A DNA stretch of 64,000 nt from Pelagibius sp037652055 (GCF_037652055.1 NZ_JBBKAH010000013.1:62001-126000), one strand, 5' to 3'. Positions 7,480 to 16,382 are shown, counted from the stretch's first letter. A program made the numbers and translations. The notes: generated by a model not told the origin, from the sequence alone.

Positions 7480-7848
7480 TTAGATTTCTGAGCTGCTGCG
7501 CGCGGCGCGCAGCGTGCGTTGCGGAATGAGATTTTTGGCCTGCAGGTTCTTGCGCCCCTGGCGGATCAGCAAAAGAGCTACCAGCGCCAGCACGCCGCCA
7601 ACAGCGACAGAAGCCAGCCAAGCCGGCATGACGTTGCTGAGCGCGAGGACGACAGCTTGCACCAGGATCAGCAGTGCGCAGAAAGCGACCAGAAGGCCGG
7701 TGATGACGGCGTAGAGGCCGGTCTGTGCCTGCTGCAGCTTCTCCGAAGCCTCGGCCTGCGCCAGGCGCAGCTCCTGCCTTACCAACTGGCCGAGGTCGTG
7801 AACCAGTCCTGACAGCAGGCCGCCGAGCGAAGAGTCCGCGATGGTCAT
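7480..7848 (-). CDS. phage holin-like (Holin-X/YqjE type) membrane protein
   Basis: A 122-residue protein with an N-terminal amphipathic helix (SGLVHDLGQLVRQELRLAQAEA) and two membrane helices (GLYAVITGLLVAFCALLILV and MPAWLASVAVGGVLALVALLLI). This matches the putative holin-X / YqjE superfamily. Such proteins in chromosomal stress operons are not lysis genes as far as is known; they associate with DUF3618 and DUF883-like proteins. The start ATG overlaps the stop of the upstream gene (ATGA at 7845-7848), indicating translational coupling. Confidence 0.82.
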   Translation of the reverse strand: MTIADSSLGGLLSGLVHDLGQLVRQELRLAQAEASEKLQQAQTGLYAVITGLLVAFCALLILVQAVVLALSNVMPAWLASVAVGGVLALVALLLIRQGRKNLQAKNLIPQRTLRAARSSSEI

Positions 7849-8351
7849 TCGCCGCCCCCCGCTCCGGCCCCCATGCCGGCACGGGCACCGGGAGTCGCCG
7901 ACGGCGCCTGCGTCTCCGGCATCTCGGCGATCTCATCCTCCGGCTCTGCCTCGGGCTCGGCTGAACTTTTCAGGAAACGGGCGGCGCCAAAGGCGATCGC
8001 AAAACCGGCGCCGAATACCAGCGCGGGGTGCTCACGGGCGAAATCTTCGACGTCATGCCACAGATCGCCCGGATCGCGCCCCTGGAGGCGCTTGGCAAAG
8101 CCGCCGACCTCGTCGGCAGTGCGCGCCACGGTCGCCGCACTGCGGCCGTAACCGGCGGCTTCCAGGTCTTCGGCGCCGTGGCTGACGGCATCGGCCAGGG
8201 CCGCCACGTAGTCGGCCAGGGCATCGCGCTGTTCGCGAGCCACCTTCCCTGCGGCAGCCTTGGCCTCGCCGGCGACCTGCCGACCTTCTCGCTTCAAAGC
8301 GCCGCCGGCCTCCTTCAAGACCGAGGTGCTCTCTGTGGTATCTTCGCTCAT
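7845..8351 (-). CDS. hypothetical stress-operon protein with helical N-terminus and one membrane helix
   Basis: A 168-residue protein starting at ATG 8351. It has a long Ala/Lys/Glu-rich helical region (GGALKREGRQVAGEAKAAAG), a segment HDVEDFAREHPALVFGAGFA that runs into one membrane helix, and a Pro/Glu-rich then Gly/Ala-rich tail. Proteins of this kind are annotated as nutrient-deprivation-induced or DUF883-like in relatives; the family assignment is tentative. It is the first gene of a three-gene operon with a holin-like and a DUF3618 protein, driven by an EcfG-type promoter at 8391-8416. Confidence 0.75.
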   Translation of the reverse strand: MSEDTTESTSVLKEAGGALKREGRQVAGEAKAAAGKVAREQRDALADYVAALADAVSHGAEDLEAAGYGRSAATVARTADEVGGFAKRLQGRDPGDLWHDVEDFAREHPALVFGAGFAIAFGAARFLKSSAEPEAEPEDEIAEMPETQAPSATPGARAGMGAGAGGGE

Positions 8352-8390
8352 TGCTGTCGCCTTTCGATGTCTCACGAGGGTTTGGGAGAC

Positions 8391-8416
8391 AACGAAAGGC
8401 CGGCGGAAATGGTTCC
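8391..8416 (-). promoter_or_regulatory. EcfG-type promoter of the DUF3618/holin-like operon
   Basis: Minus-strand GGAAC, 17-bp spacer, cGTT, 40-65 bp before the ATG at 8351. Confidence 0.75.
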
Positions 8417-8458
8417 GTTTCCGGGCTGGGACAACAAAGAGGCCGCTGGGGGCCGGCC

Positions 8459-9835
8459 TCAGGCGCCGGGGAAGACTTCCTCAACCGCCTCGCGCATGGC
8501 GCCGACGACAATATCCGCCTCGGCCTCGCTGAGGCAAAGCGGCGGCGCGAAGCCGAGAATGTCGCCCTGCGGCATGGCCCGCGCGATGACGCCGCGTTTC
8601 AGGAGGGCGGCAGCGACCTTGGGGCCGTGCTGGCCCGCGGGCTCAAAGAACCTGCGCGCGTCCTTATCTTCCACCAGCTCGACGGCGCAGAGCATGCCCT
8701 CCCCGCGCACCTCGCCCACCTTGGGATGATCGCCCAGGGCCTTGCGCATCGCCGTATTGAAGTAGCCCCCGGTCGCGCGCGCGTTGCCGACCAAGCCGAG
8801 ATCGTCGATCAGCTTCAGGTTGGCAATGCCCGCCGCCGCGCCGATGGGGTGCGCCGAATAGGTCCAGCCGTGGCCGATCGCGCCGTTCTCGTCAGTGCCC
8901 TGCTCCAGCACTTTCCACACCTTCTCGCCGATGAGAGAAGCCGACAGGGGCGCGTAGGCGGAGGTCAGCCCCTTGGCCGAGGTTATGATGTCCGGCCGGA
9001 TCCCGTAGTGGTCCGAGCCGAACATCGTGCCGAGACGCCCGAAGCCGGTCACCACCTCGTCGGCGATCAGCAGGATGTCGTACTTCTCCAGGACCTCCTG
9101 AATGGCCTTCCAGTAACCTTTGGGCGGCGGCACCAGGCCGCCCGTACCAAGGGCCGGCTCGCCGATGAAAGCGGCGATGGTATCGGGACCCTCGGCCTGG
9201 ATCAGCTTGTCCAACTCGCTGGCGCAGTGGGCGGAGAATTCCTCCTCGCTCATCGCGTCAACCTTGCGGCGGTAATAGTAGGGCGCTTCGGTATGGATCA
9301 CCTGGGCGAGCGGCAGATCGAACTTCTTGTGAAACAGCTCCAGGCCCGTCAGCGATCCGGTCATCAGACCGGAGCCGTGATAGCCGCGCCAGCGCGAGAT
9401 GATCTTCTTCTTCTGCGGGCGTCCGAGGATGTTGTTGTAGTACCAGACCAGCTTGACGTTGGTTTCGTTGGCATCGGAACCCGAAAGGCCGAAGTAGACT
9501 TTGCTCATGCCTTTGGGTGCGCGGTCGATCACCATCTTCGCCAGGGTGATCGAGGCCTCGGTGCCGTGGCCGACATAGGCGTGGTAATAGGCCAGTTCCT
9601 CGGCCTGCTTGGCGATGGCCTTGGCGATCTCCTTGCGGCCATAACCGACATTCACGCAGTAGAGGCCGGCAAAGGCGTCGAGCAGCCTGTTGCCCTCGCG
9701 GTCGCGGATGTAGACTCCCTCGCCGCCGGTGACCACGCGCTGCGGCGCCGCGCCGCGCGCGAACTGCGCCAGATGGGTGGAGGGATGGAAGAAACAGTCC
9801 CGGTCCCAAGCTTCCAGTTGATCGTTCTTAAGCAT
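8459..9835 (-). CDS. class III aminotransferase, putrescine/amine:pyruvate type
   Basis: A 458-residue PLP enzyme. The cofactor lysine is Lys288 in SAKGLTSAY, with the Asp of IADEVVTGFGRLG binding the pyridine nitrogen and YHGSGLMTG contacting phosphate. The sequence (FAGLYCVNVGYGRKEIA, YFGLSGSDANETNVKL) is closest to the omega-aminotransferases that move an amino group from putrescine, spermidine, GABA or beta-alanine to pyruvate. It lies 21 bp after the aldehyde dehydrogenase stop on the same strand, so amine transamination followed by aldehyde oxidation is the likely pathway. The exact substrate cannot be read from sequence. A paralog is encoded at 21096. Confidence 0.9.
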   Translation of the reverse strand: MLKNDQLEAWDRDCFFHPSTHLAQFARGAAPQRVVTGGEGVYIRDREGNRLLDAFAGLYCVNVGYGRKEIAKAIAKQAEELAYYHAYVGHGTEASITLAKMVIDRAPKGMSKVYFGLSGSDANETNVKLVWYYNNILGRPQKKKIISRWRGYHGSGLMTGSLTGLELFHKKFDLPLAQVIHTEAPYYYRRKVDAMSEEEFSAHCASELDKLIQAEGPDTIAAFIGEPALGTGGLVPPPKGYWKAIQEVLEKYDILLIADEVVTGFGRLGTMFGSDHYGIRPDIITSAKGLTSAYAPLSASLIGEKVWKVLEQGTDENGAIGHGWTYSAHPIGAAAGIANLKLIDDLGLVGNARATGGYFNTAMRKALGDHPKVGEVRGEGMLCAVELVEDKDARRFFEPAGQHGPKVAAALLKRGVIARAMPQGDILGFAPPLCLSEAEADIVVGAMREAVEEVFPGA

Positions 9836-9856
9836 CGTCTCTCACTCTCTTTCCTG

Positions 9857-11344
9857 TCAGGACCAGTCGCGGCATACGTACTTCACATCGGAGAAGGCCT
9901 CAATACCAAGGCGCGATCCCTCGCGTCCCAGGCCCGACTGCTTCATCCCACCGAAGGGGATCGGTGCGCCGGTCACCTTGGTGCGGTTCACCGCCACCAT
10001 GCCGAATTCCAGCGCCCGTGACAGGCGGTAGATGCGCGCGGGCTCCTTGGTGTGCAGGTAGGCGACCAGGCCGTACTCGGTGGCGTTGGCGCGGGCGACG
10101 ACCTCGGCCTCCCTGTCAAAAGGCGTGAGGGCCGCCACGGGTCCGAAGGTTTCCTCGCGCAGGATCTTCGCCGCGTCCGGCACATCGGCCAGCACCGTCG
10201 GCTGGAAGAACAGCGGACCGAGGTCGTGGACCGCGCCACCGCACAGCAGGCGCGCGCCCTGCGCCAGGGCGTCGGCGACGTGCTCCTCTTGCTTGGTGAC
10301 AGCCTTGTCGTTCATCAGAGGTCCGATGTCCGGATCGTCCAGGCCCTGGCCGACGGTCAGGGCCGCGGCCCGTTCGGCGAAGCGGCGGCAAAACTCCTCA
10401 TAGACCGGGCGTTCGATGTAAAAGCGATTGGCACCGAGGCAGTCCTGACCGGAGGTCGCGAACTTCGCTTTCATGGCTTCGTCCACCGCCTTGTCGAGCG
10501 GCGCGTCCGCGAACACGATGAAGGGCGCATGGCCGCCCAGTTCCAGGCTGAGGCGTTTGATGGAGGGCGCACACTGCTCGTAGAGCAGGCGGCCGATCTC
10601 GGTCGACCCGGTGAAGGAGAGCGCGCGTACCCGGGTGTCCGCAGTCCAGGCCCCCACGATCGGCGCCGGCTTGCCGACCACCACGTTGAAGACGCCAGCC
10701 GGAAAGCCGGCGCGCCGCGCGAGTTCGGCCAGCGCCAGGGCCGAAAGCGGCGTCTCGCTGGAGGGATGCGCCACCACGGTGCAGCCGACCGCCAGGGCGG
10801 CGGCCGCCTTGCGGGTCAGCATGGCGTTGGGGAAGTTCCACGGCGTCACCAGCGCGGCGACGCCGACCGGCTCACGCCAAAGTTCGACCTCGGCATTGGG
10901 CAGATGCGAGGTGACGCTCATGATGTCGGGACGTTTGGCCTCTTCCGCGAAGTACTCGGCGAAGGAAGCGCCGTAGTCGATCTCGCCGCGTGCCTCGGAG
11001 AGCGGCTTGCCCTGTTCCAGGGTCATGAGACGCGCGAGGTCTTCCTTGTGCTCAACCATCAGCACGTACCAGCGGCGCAGGATGTCGCTGCGCTGCTGCG
11101 GCAGCAGGGCGGCCCAGGGCGCAAAAGCCTGTTGCGCGGCGTCGACGGCGTACCGCGCGCCGGCCTCGCCGAGCGCGGCGACCTCGGCAAGCAGCGTGCC
11201 GTGGGCCGGGTTCGTCACGGCGAGGCTACCCGCCTCGCCCGCCTCAACCCACTCGCCGGCGATGTAGGAGGCAGTGGCCAGCAGCCCGGGATCCTCCAGG
11301 CCGAGGCCGGTGTCTGGCATCTTGCGCTGCGGCGATAACGTCAT
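9857..11344 (-). CDS. gabD: succinate-semialdehyde dehydrogenase-like aldehyde dehydrogenase
   Basis: A 495-residue NAD(P)-dependent aldehyde dehydrogenase. It has the general base Glu268 in LELGGHAP, the nucleophile Cys302 in SGQDCLGANR, the LVTPWNFP segment and SFTGSTEIG dinucleotide loop. The overall match (EQGKPLSEARGEI, NRTKVTGAPIPFGG) is to GabD-type enzymes, which oxidise succinic semialdehyde from GABA breakdown; activity on other amine-derived aldehydes is possible. Oddly, the position normally occupied by the cofactor-ribose lysine (KPA in the family) is His193 (AHPSSETP). It is flanked by an Lrp regulator and an aminotransferase on the same strand. Confidence 0.85.
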   Translation of the reverse strand: MTLSPQRKMPDTGLGLEDPGLLATASYIAGEWVEAGEAGSLAVTNPAHGTLLAEVAALGEAGARYAVDAAQQAFAPWAALLPQQRSDILRRWYVLMVEHKEDLARLMTLEQGKPLSEARGEIDYGASFAEYFAEEAKRPDIMSVTSHLPNAEVELWREPVGVAALVTPWNFPNAMLTRKAAAALAVGCTVVAHPSSETPLSALALAELARRAGFPAGVFNVVVGKPAPIVGAWTADTRVRALSFTGSTEIGRLLYEQCAPSIKRLSLELGGHAPFIVFADAPLDKAVDEAMKAKFATSGQDCLGANRFYIERPVYEEFCRRFAERAAALTVGQGLDDPDIGPLMNDKAVTKQEEHVADALAQGARLLCGGAVHDLGPLFFQPTVLADVPDAAKILREETFGPVAALTPFDREAEVVARANATEYGLVAYLHTKEPARIYRLSRALEFGMVAVNRTKVTGAPIPFGGMKQSGLGREGSRLGIEAFSDVKYVCRDWS

Positions 11345-11464
11345 CGGGGAAGCCTCCTGGCGGCAGAGGGGAAAACTGGCCGGAGGGTATCGATCCCGGA
11401 GAGGAAGGTGGCTCGGATTTGCGGCGACGGCGGCGGCGATTCGGTGGCGTGGCCGCGGCCGGGG

Positions 11465-11965
11465 TTAATTTTCTTCGGCAACCTGGCGGAGGGCGTCCTC
11501 GCGCAGCAGCGCCAGCGGCGGCGGTGCGTCCTTCACCGGCTTGGTCACCACGAAGGTGAAGTAGCGCTTCACGCCGATGCGCCGCTCCAGGATGTCGTCG
11601 ATGAGGGCCTGGTAGGCGGCGACGTCGCGCGCCACCATCTCCAGGAAATAATCGACGCCGCCGCCGACGGCGACGCAGCGGACCACCTGCGGCAGGGTCC
11701 CGATCGCGTCCTCGAAGCGCTGGAAGTCCGCCGCCTGATGGCTTTCCAGCTCGACCTGGACCAGGAAGTGGGAGACCGGGGCGATCTTCTCCAGGGCGAC
11801 CTCGGCCCGGTAGGCCCGGATGTAGCCGGACTGTTCCAGGCGCTTCAAACGGTCCCAGCAGGCCGCCGGCGACAGGCTGACCCGCCCGGCCAGGGCCGCC
11901 TTGGTGATGCGCCCCTCCTGCTGGAGGATGGTGAGAATCTGCAGGTCGCGGTTGTCGAGCTTCAT
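11465..11965 (-). CDS. Lrp/AsnC family transcriptional regulator
   Basis: A 166-residue protein with an N-terminal winged helix (LDNRDLQILTILQQEGRITK, SLSPAACWDRLKRLEQSGYI) and a C-terminal ligand-binding RAM domain (VQVELESHQ, CVAVGGGVDYFLEMVARD). I start it at ATG 11965, which gives the standard family length; the open frame upstream is not Lrp-like. Members sense amino acids or amines and often control the adjacent catabolic genes. Here the aldehyde dehydrogenase begins 120 bp downstream on the same strand, making it the likely target. A 15-bp palindrome just upstream may be its autoregulatory site. Confidence 0.9.
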   Translation of the reverse strand: MKLDNRDLQILTILQQEGRITKAALAGRVSLSPAACWDRLKRLEQSGYIRAYRAEVALEKIAPVSHFLVQVELESHQAADFQRFEDAIGTLPQVVRCVAVGGGVDYFLEMVARDVAAYQALIDDILERRIGVKRYFTFVVTKPVKDAPPPLALLREDALRQVAEEN

Positions 11966-11996
11966 GGCGGGGATCATAGCCCGGTCTGGCGCCAAA

Positions 11997-12011
11997 CCGA
12001 AGAATCTTCGG
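11997..12011. promoter_or_regulatory. 15-bp palindrome upstream of lrp, candidate operator
   Basis: CCGAAGA-A-TCTTCGG, a perfect inverted repeat centred 39 bp before the lrp start. Lrp/AsnC proteins bind 15-bp palindromes, so autoregulation is plausible. Confidence 0.45.
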
Positions 12012-12095
12012 CTGAGCAACCACTGCGAGCAAAGAGAAGACCTGGGGGTGCGCGGACCGGGTCCCCTCGACCACCCAGGAGACTGATAGAAGCGG

Positions 12096-13715
12096 CTACG
12101 GTTTCGCCATAGCCCGGCGATTTTCACTGCCCTTCGGCAAGGCACGAAACGAGGTCGGATCTATGCGCCTGACCTGGCCATGGTCGGGGTTCTCTCGCGA
12201 GAATGTGGTCAGATAGCCGCGAGGGTTATTCCTCACGGGTTCCCTGCCGGAAGCACACCCCATGACCGCTTGGATCGTGGTCACATTGTCGAGATCTGGC
12301 GCAAGCCACGACTGGCACGCTTCGGGCAGCCTTACCAGGTTCAATATGGACGATCGTTCCTGCACCGACGCCGGCGGCCACTCGTCGAACGGCTTGTCCC
12401 AGTCGACAGTGAACGAAGAGCCGTGGTCACCCTGGAAGACGATAATCGAGTCGGGATCGAGAGCGATGATCTCGTCGGCGATCCGCGCAGCGCTCAAATT
12501 CGCGCACAACAGATTATCAAGAAAATATGGCTTTGCGCTTTCTGGCCATCCATCCAGATCCAGTTCGTACTCATCCCGCAAGCTGCAGTCCGCCTGGAAC
12601 AAATAAGGCGCGTGCGGTGACAAGTGATGAACAAATGTGAAAGTCGGCGTCAGCGGCGCGCCTGACTCCTCCAACCGCTTGCGCAGTTTACCCATGGCAT
12701 CGACGTCTGGCACCTCATCCGCATCGCCAGATCTCGCCGCTGCGGAGATGACCAAGCTTGGGGTGGCACTCCAAAACACGTCAGCCAGGTACGCGCTGCC
12801 CTCCGCTTCCGCATAGCACGACACCCAGGGACCTGCACATGGCGCCCAGTAATTTCCTACCAAAAAGAACTCATATCCCTGCTTTCTGGCATCGGCAACA
12901 AGGCTCGGTGGAACATGCGCATTCAGAAGCGCCGGATAAGTCAGCCGTCGCTGGCGCCATTCAGCGAGGGTCATCTCATCGGCGATGAAATAGTCTTGAG
13001 CAAAAATTGACGCGAGAGTGAAAACGGTCCGATTGTAGGATGAAATAGCTTCTCCCGCGTGATAGAAGCCGCGTTCCTCCATCGCCTCGATAAACGGCGA
13101 ATTGTCGTAGCCGAAATTCTGCCGGATGGCGGTGCTGCTGCCATATGCATCCAGAATAAAGTAGTAGACGTTTGGCCGAGACTCAGCAGCGATCACACTC
13201 GGGTTTCCGGAATTGGCGTATCTGAACAGCACAGTTTGCGTGGCTTCGATTGCCGTTCCCGAGAGCGACGGCAGTGCAAGCGTAAAATTCGCCGTGGCGA
13301 AAATGAGGATCGCTATCAGGGCACCAGAGTGCCTTGCCAGCCTGAACAGAAGCGCGGCAAAAATCGCGATTAATACGAAATACAAGCTTACAGGAATCCA
13401 CTCATCAACAGTCTCCGGAAGCAGCTGATGATAAGGATAGTGATAGAAGAAAAGTAGAAAGAACGCGCCGCTGACCGTGATCAGTGCGCGCGAGAGAGAG
13501 TGAGAAGCGTATCTGGACGCACTCAAGTGAAGCAGAACGACTAGGGCGACGACACCTGCAAAGACCAGTGGCACTGTCTGCAGAACGAACCAGGCGAAAT
13601 TTATGGAGATGAAAGAGCCGTCACCGTAGTTCGTTTTCGCGAAATTGGCGAACGGAAGCAACACCAGAAAGAAGGCCGCAGCGCCCGCGATCCAGATCCG
13701 ACGATTAGCGCTCAT
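12096..13715 (-). CDS. membrane-bound sulfatase-like hydrolase/transferase
   Basis: A 539-residue protein. The first 170 residues contain about five membrane helices (for example IWIAGAAAFFLVLLPFANF, VPLVFAGVVALVVLLHLSA, ALITVSGAFFLLFFYHYPY). The rest is an alkaline-phosphatase/sulfatase superfamily domain: PNVYYFILDAYGSS at its start, FVHHLSPHAPYLF, and FQGDHGSS near the end as metal ligands. There is no formylglycine CxPxR motif, so it is more like LPS- or polymer-modifying transferases than true sulfatases. It overlaps the upstream methyltransferase by 11 bp and has lower GC than its neighbours. Confidence 0.8.
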   Translation of the reverse strand: MSANRRIWIAGAAAFFLVLLPFANFAKTNYGDGSFISINFAWFVLQTVPLVFAGVVALVVLLHLSASRYASHSLSRALITVSGAFFLLFFYHYPYHQLLPETVDEWIPVSLYFVLIAIFAALLFRLARHSGALIAILIFATANFTLALPSLSGTAIEATQTVLFRYANSGNPSVIAAESRPNVYYFILDAYGSSTAIRQNFGYDNSPFIEAMEERGFYHAGEAISSYNRTVFTLASIFAQDYFIADEMTLAEWRQRRLTYPALLNAHVPPSLVADARKQGYEFFLVGNYWAPCAGPWVSCYAEAEGSAYLADVFWSATPSLVISAAARSGDADEVPDVDAMGKLRKRLEESGAPLTPTFTFVHHLSPHAPYLFQADCSLRDEYELDLDGWPESAKPYFLDNLLCANLSAARIADEIIALDPDSIIVFQGDHGSSFTVDWDKPFDEWPPASVQERSSILNLVRLPEACQSWLAPDLDNVTTIQAVMGCASGREPVRNNPRGYLTTFSRENPDHGQVRRIDPTSFRALPKGSENRRAMAKP

Positions 13716-15096
13716 AAGTGAAGATCCTTCTCCCGGATGAGGAGCTTTGCGCTTCTGAAGTAATCGTGGCGACGCGCGCAAGCTCCTGCCGAAACTTCTC
13801 TTCCGTGTAGTGCAGGAACATATCGCCTCGATGGGCAAGCATCCCCTGCACCATGGGATCGCTCTTGGGAACAAATTCGAGCAGGCCCTTCGGTGCCAGA
13901 TCGACCATCCATTTAATGGCCGCGGAGAAGGGAATGTTCTTCCCGATGGCCAGGTGGTGAAAGACAGCCAGCGCAATGACCGCATCAGGCTGCACCCGCT
14001 CGACGAAAGCGCCGCGCTCGCTCGCGGCCCATCCCTGAGAGGAACTGGGGTTCGTCAGGTCCTGATAGATCGGCAAAATCGGCAAACGCTGTTCGTCCGC
14101 TCGAGACACCGCCGCTTCCAAGGCGCCTTGGTCGAAATCCACCCCGACGGTCGATTTGGCGCCTGCCGCAATGGACAGTTCACTGAAGTCGCCGCTATTG
14201 CAGCCGAGGTCGACGAGAAGCGCGGGCTTTGCGTTTTCAACGAAGGCTCTTACCGCCGTCCGCTTGCGCTCGGCATCTTCTGGCAGATAGGAATTGTTGA
14301 ACTCGTAGTCCTTCCAATAGGTAGTCTCCAAACCTCTCGGTCGGAGCGACCGGACATAGCTCAGCATGCCTCTGAGAATGCCCTTCAACGATGCCAGGGG
14401 AAGCTGCCCCTGTTTGGCAGCGAGACCACCGTCGTGCGACTTGATCCGCCGCATCAGTCGCGCGTGCATGAAGACATGCATCTGTGCCTGAAGAGAGAAT
14501 CGGGCACGTGCCGGAAGGAGCTTGGCGAGTGATACGAGGTCGAGACCACTTAAGTTGCCTCTGTACCATTCGTTGAAGGGGACGCCTCGGTACGCGGTCA
14601 ACAGCAAGGGAGCAAGGAATTCCTCGCAGAACTGCTTATAGCCCGACCAGTAAGAGCCTGCCTTGTAGCGCCGGAAAGACAGCACATCGATGAAGAGAGG
14701 ACGCGTGCCGACGAACTGCACGTTATAGGCACTGGAATCGGAAAGATCGAAGCCTTCCTCCAGGGCTTCGAGATGGATCTCGAGATGAAGTTCCGCCGCC
14801 CGTTTCAGAAGCGAAAACGGCCACTCAAAGGGATATGAAATCACCTCGAGCCGCTCGTGTTCGATGACAAGGGGGAACTCGCCAGGGATCGCCGACGTCA
14901 CGCTTTTCCGGTCGTGGTCGGACGGCACCCAGGTCTGGACGATTGAAGCACCCGCGCGCCGCCTGAAGAACGGGGCGTCAAGGACCGCCTTGGTCTCCTC
15001 CGCCTTCTCGGGTGTGATTACGCGAAATATGCGATCGCCCTGCCGGACAACACGACCGGCAGGGTCCCGAAACGATCCGGGATCGAAGGCAGCCAC
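13705..15096 (-). CDS. class I SAM-dependent methyltransferase, NoeA-like
   Basis: A 463-residue protein. The N-terminal half (FDPGSFRDPAGRVVRQGDRIFR, YPFEWPFSLLKRAAELHL) is a conserved region of unknown fold; the C-terminal half is a Rossmann methyltransferase with the SAM motif LLVDLGCNSGDFS and a GVDFD acidic loop. The arrangement resembles the nodulation-associated NoeA proteins and related enzymes in surface polysaccharide loci; I give that from memory of the family. It lies between a small YLDPG membrane protein and the membrane hydrolase, suggesting modification of a cell-surface glycan or lipid. The substrate is unknown. Confidence 0.8.
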   Translation of the reverse strand: MAAFDPGSFRDPAGRVVRQGDRIFRVITPEKAEETKAVLDAPFFRRRAGASIVQTWVPSDHDRKSVTSAIPGEFPLVIEHERLEVISYPFEWPFSLLKRAAELHLEIHLEALEEGFDLSDSSAYNVQFVGTRPLFIDVLSFRRYKAGSYWSGYKQFCEEFLAPLLLTAYRGVPFNEWYRGNLSGLDLVSLAKLLPARARFSLQAQMHVFMHARLMRRIKSHDGGLAAKQGQLPLASLKGILRGMLSYVRSLRPRGLETTYWKDYEFNNSYLPEDAERKRTAVRAFVENAKPALLVDLGCNSGDFSELSIAAGAKSTVGVDFDQGALEAAVSRADEQRLPILPIYQDLTNPSSSQGWAASERGAFVERVQPDAVIALAVFHHLAIGKNIPFSAAIKWMVDLAPKGLLEFVPKSDPMVQGMLAHRGDMFLHYTEEKFRQELARVATITSEAQSSSSGRRIFTYER

Positions 15097-15102
15097 AGCC
15101 GC

Positions 15103-15348
15103 CTACTTGTCGTCGGAATCCCCGGCCGCGAGGCTGTGCTGCGCCCCACGCCCGAGCGTCCTGGAAAAGAATGATTTGACGCGCTGCCAATAGATAGCGC
15201 CCGCTGCGGCGGCGGCGGCGATGCCACCGATAATTCCCTGCAAGATGATACTTGCGGTGCCCGGGTCCAAGTACGCGTGGGCATCATGGGCGAAGGTGAC
15301 CAGTCCGATCCCCGACAAAACTACAACCATAAATGCGTTTCGTAGCAT
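15103..15348 (-). CDS. small membrane protein with YLDPGTAS motif
   Basis: An 81-residue protein with a signal-like hydrophobic start (AFMVVVLSGIGLVTFAHDAHA), the motif AYLDPGTASIILQGIIGG, a second membrane helix and a basic tail (WQRVKSFFSRTLGRG). Similar YLDPGTGS proteins are usually found beside NoeA-like methyltransferases and membrane sulfatase-like hydrolases, as here. It is the first gene of the three-gene cluster. The function is unknown; it could be a subunit or anchor for its neighbours. Confidence 0.78.
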   Translation of the reverse strand: MLRNAFMVVVLSGIGLVTFAHDAHAYLDPGTASIILQGIIGGIAAAAAAGAIYWQRVKSFFSRTLGRGAQHSLAAGDSDDK

Positions 15349-15555
15349 GGAGCTCCCCCCGCCAATGCTTTCAATGCGTTACGCTGCCGTTCAAAACGGA
15401 CTGCATTTACAACCTTCGAATGAGAAGATGAATATTAGGTGAATGGAGAATAGGTTTCTCGCGCCAGAGCTGCCGGCACGCCGGCCTCTGCCAGCGACCG
15501 CACCTTTAGAAGCAGCTGCTCTATTCCGCTTAGCTCTGGGGGCTCTGCAGCAGCG

Positions 15556-16359
15556 TCACGCCACCGCTTCGGCGAGCAGCGGCATCAGCAGGGAGAAGAG
15601 CTCGGCCTGGGAGGAGATGGCGCACTTCTTGTAGAGCTGCTTGCGGAAGACCTTCACGGTCTGCGGGCTGATGCCCAGCCTGAGGCCGATCGAGACCGAG
15701 GAATGCCCCTTCAGGATCAGCATGGCGATCTCGGCCTGGCGCGGGCTGAGGGCAATACCGTGCGCGCCGCGCAACCGCTCGATCAGCCGCTGGGTCAGAC
15801 CCGTCTCGGTGAAGTCGCCGCTGGAGCTCAGGCTCGACCAACGCTGCTCGATCAGTCCGCAGACGATCGGCGCGATACGCTCGGCGCAATCGAGGTCGCG
15901 CGCGGTGAAGCGGCGGCCGGAGGTCGCGTCGCGGCCGAGGCAGATCTGCACCGAGACGCCCTCGCCCGGATAGGCCACGTAGGCGATCTCGTCGACCAGG
16001 GTCGTCGCCTGGTAATAGACCGCGAAGTACTCGTTGCGCTGGAACTGGTCGGGCGCGATGTCGCGCAGCCGGTAGAGGCCAGCCGGCGCGCGGTCGACAT
16101 GCAGCGCATGAAACGGATCCAGCAGGTAGGCGCCGCCGATGTAGTCGGTCTCGAGCCGTGCATGCACCCGGCGCTCCGCGGCCTGGGTAAAAAGGGCCTG
16201 CGGCACCCGGTCCTGGAAATAAGCGAGCATCGTCGTGTTGTCGATCTCGAAGCAGCGCGCCAGCCACTGGTAGAGGGCGCCTTCGAAGCTGTCGTCCTGC
16301 AGGCGCGCGATGGCACGGCCGAGGTAGCCCTCGGTCAGGTTCGGCAGATGCCGCATCAT
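15556..16359 (-). CDS. LuxR-type transcriptional regulator
   Basis: A 267-residue protein with a C-terminal LuxR/NarL helix-turn-helix (ALSPRQAEIAMLILKGHSSV, GLRLGISPQTVKVFRKQLY). The N-terminal about 195 residues look like a GAF/PAS-type sensory region of unassigned ligand (EYFAVYYQATTLVDEIAYVA). No receiver aspartate is present. The start is one of two adjacent ATGs at 16359/16356 behind GGAGAGG. It is divergent from the polyamine ABC operon, 87 bp apart, with palindromes between, so it is the obvious candidate regulator of that operon. Confidence 0.85.
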   Translation of the reverse strand: MMRHLPNLTEGYLGRAIARLQDDSFEGALYQWLARCFEIDNTTMLAYFQDRVPQALFTQAAERRVHARLETDYIGGAYLLDPFHALHVDRAPAGLYRLRDIAPDQFQRNEYFAVYYQATTLVDEIAYVAYPGEGVSVQICLGRDATSGRRFTARDLDCAERIAPIVCGLIEQRWSSLSSSGDFTETGLTQRLIERLRGAHGIALSPRQAEIAMLILKGHSSVSIGLRLGISPQTVKVFRKQLYKKCAISSQAELFSLLMPLLAEAVA

Positions 16360-16368
16360 ACCTCTCCA

Positions 16369-16382
16369 GGGGTATATACCCC
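16369..16382. promoter_or_regulatory. 14-bp perfect palindrome between luxR and potA-like gene
   Basis: GGGGTATATACCCC lies 10 bp before the LuxR start. A second inverted repeat, ACCCT-N5-AGGGT at 16390-16404, follows. Both are in the 87-bp divergent intergenic region and are candidate operators for the LuxR-type regulator. Confidence 0.5.

Noticed and set aside
7480..7848. Holin-like protein as evidence of a prophage
   Set aside because: No other phage gene is near; the protein belongs to a chromosomal stress operon type with DUF3618.
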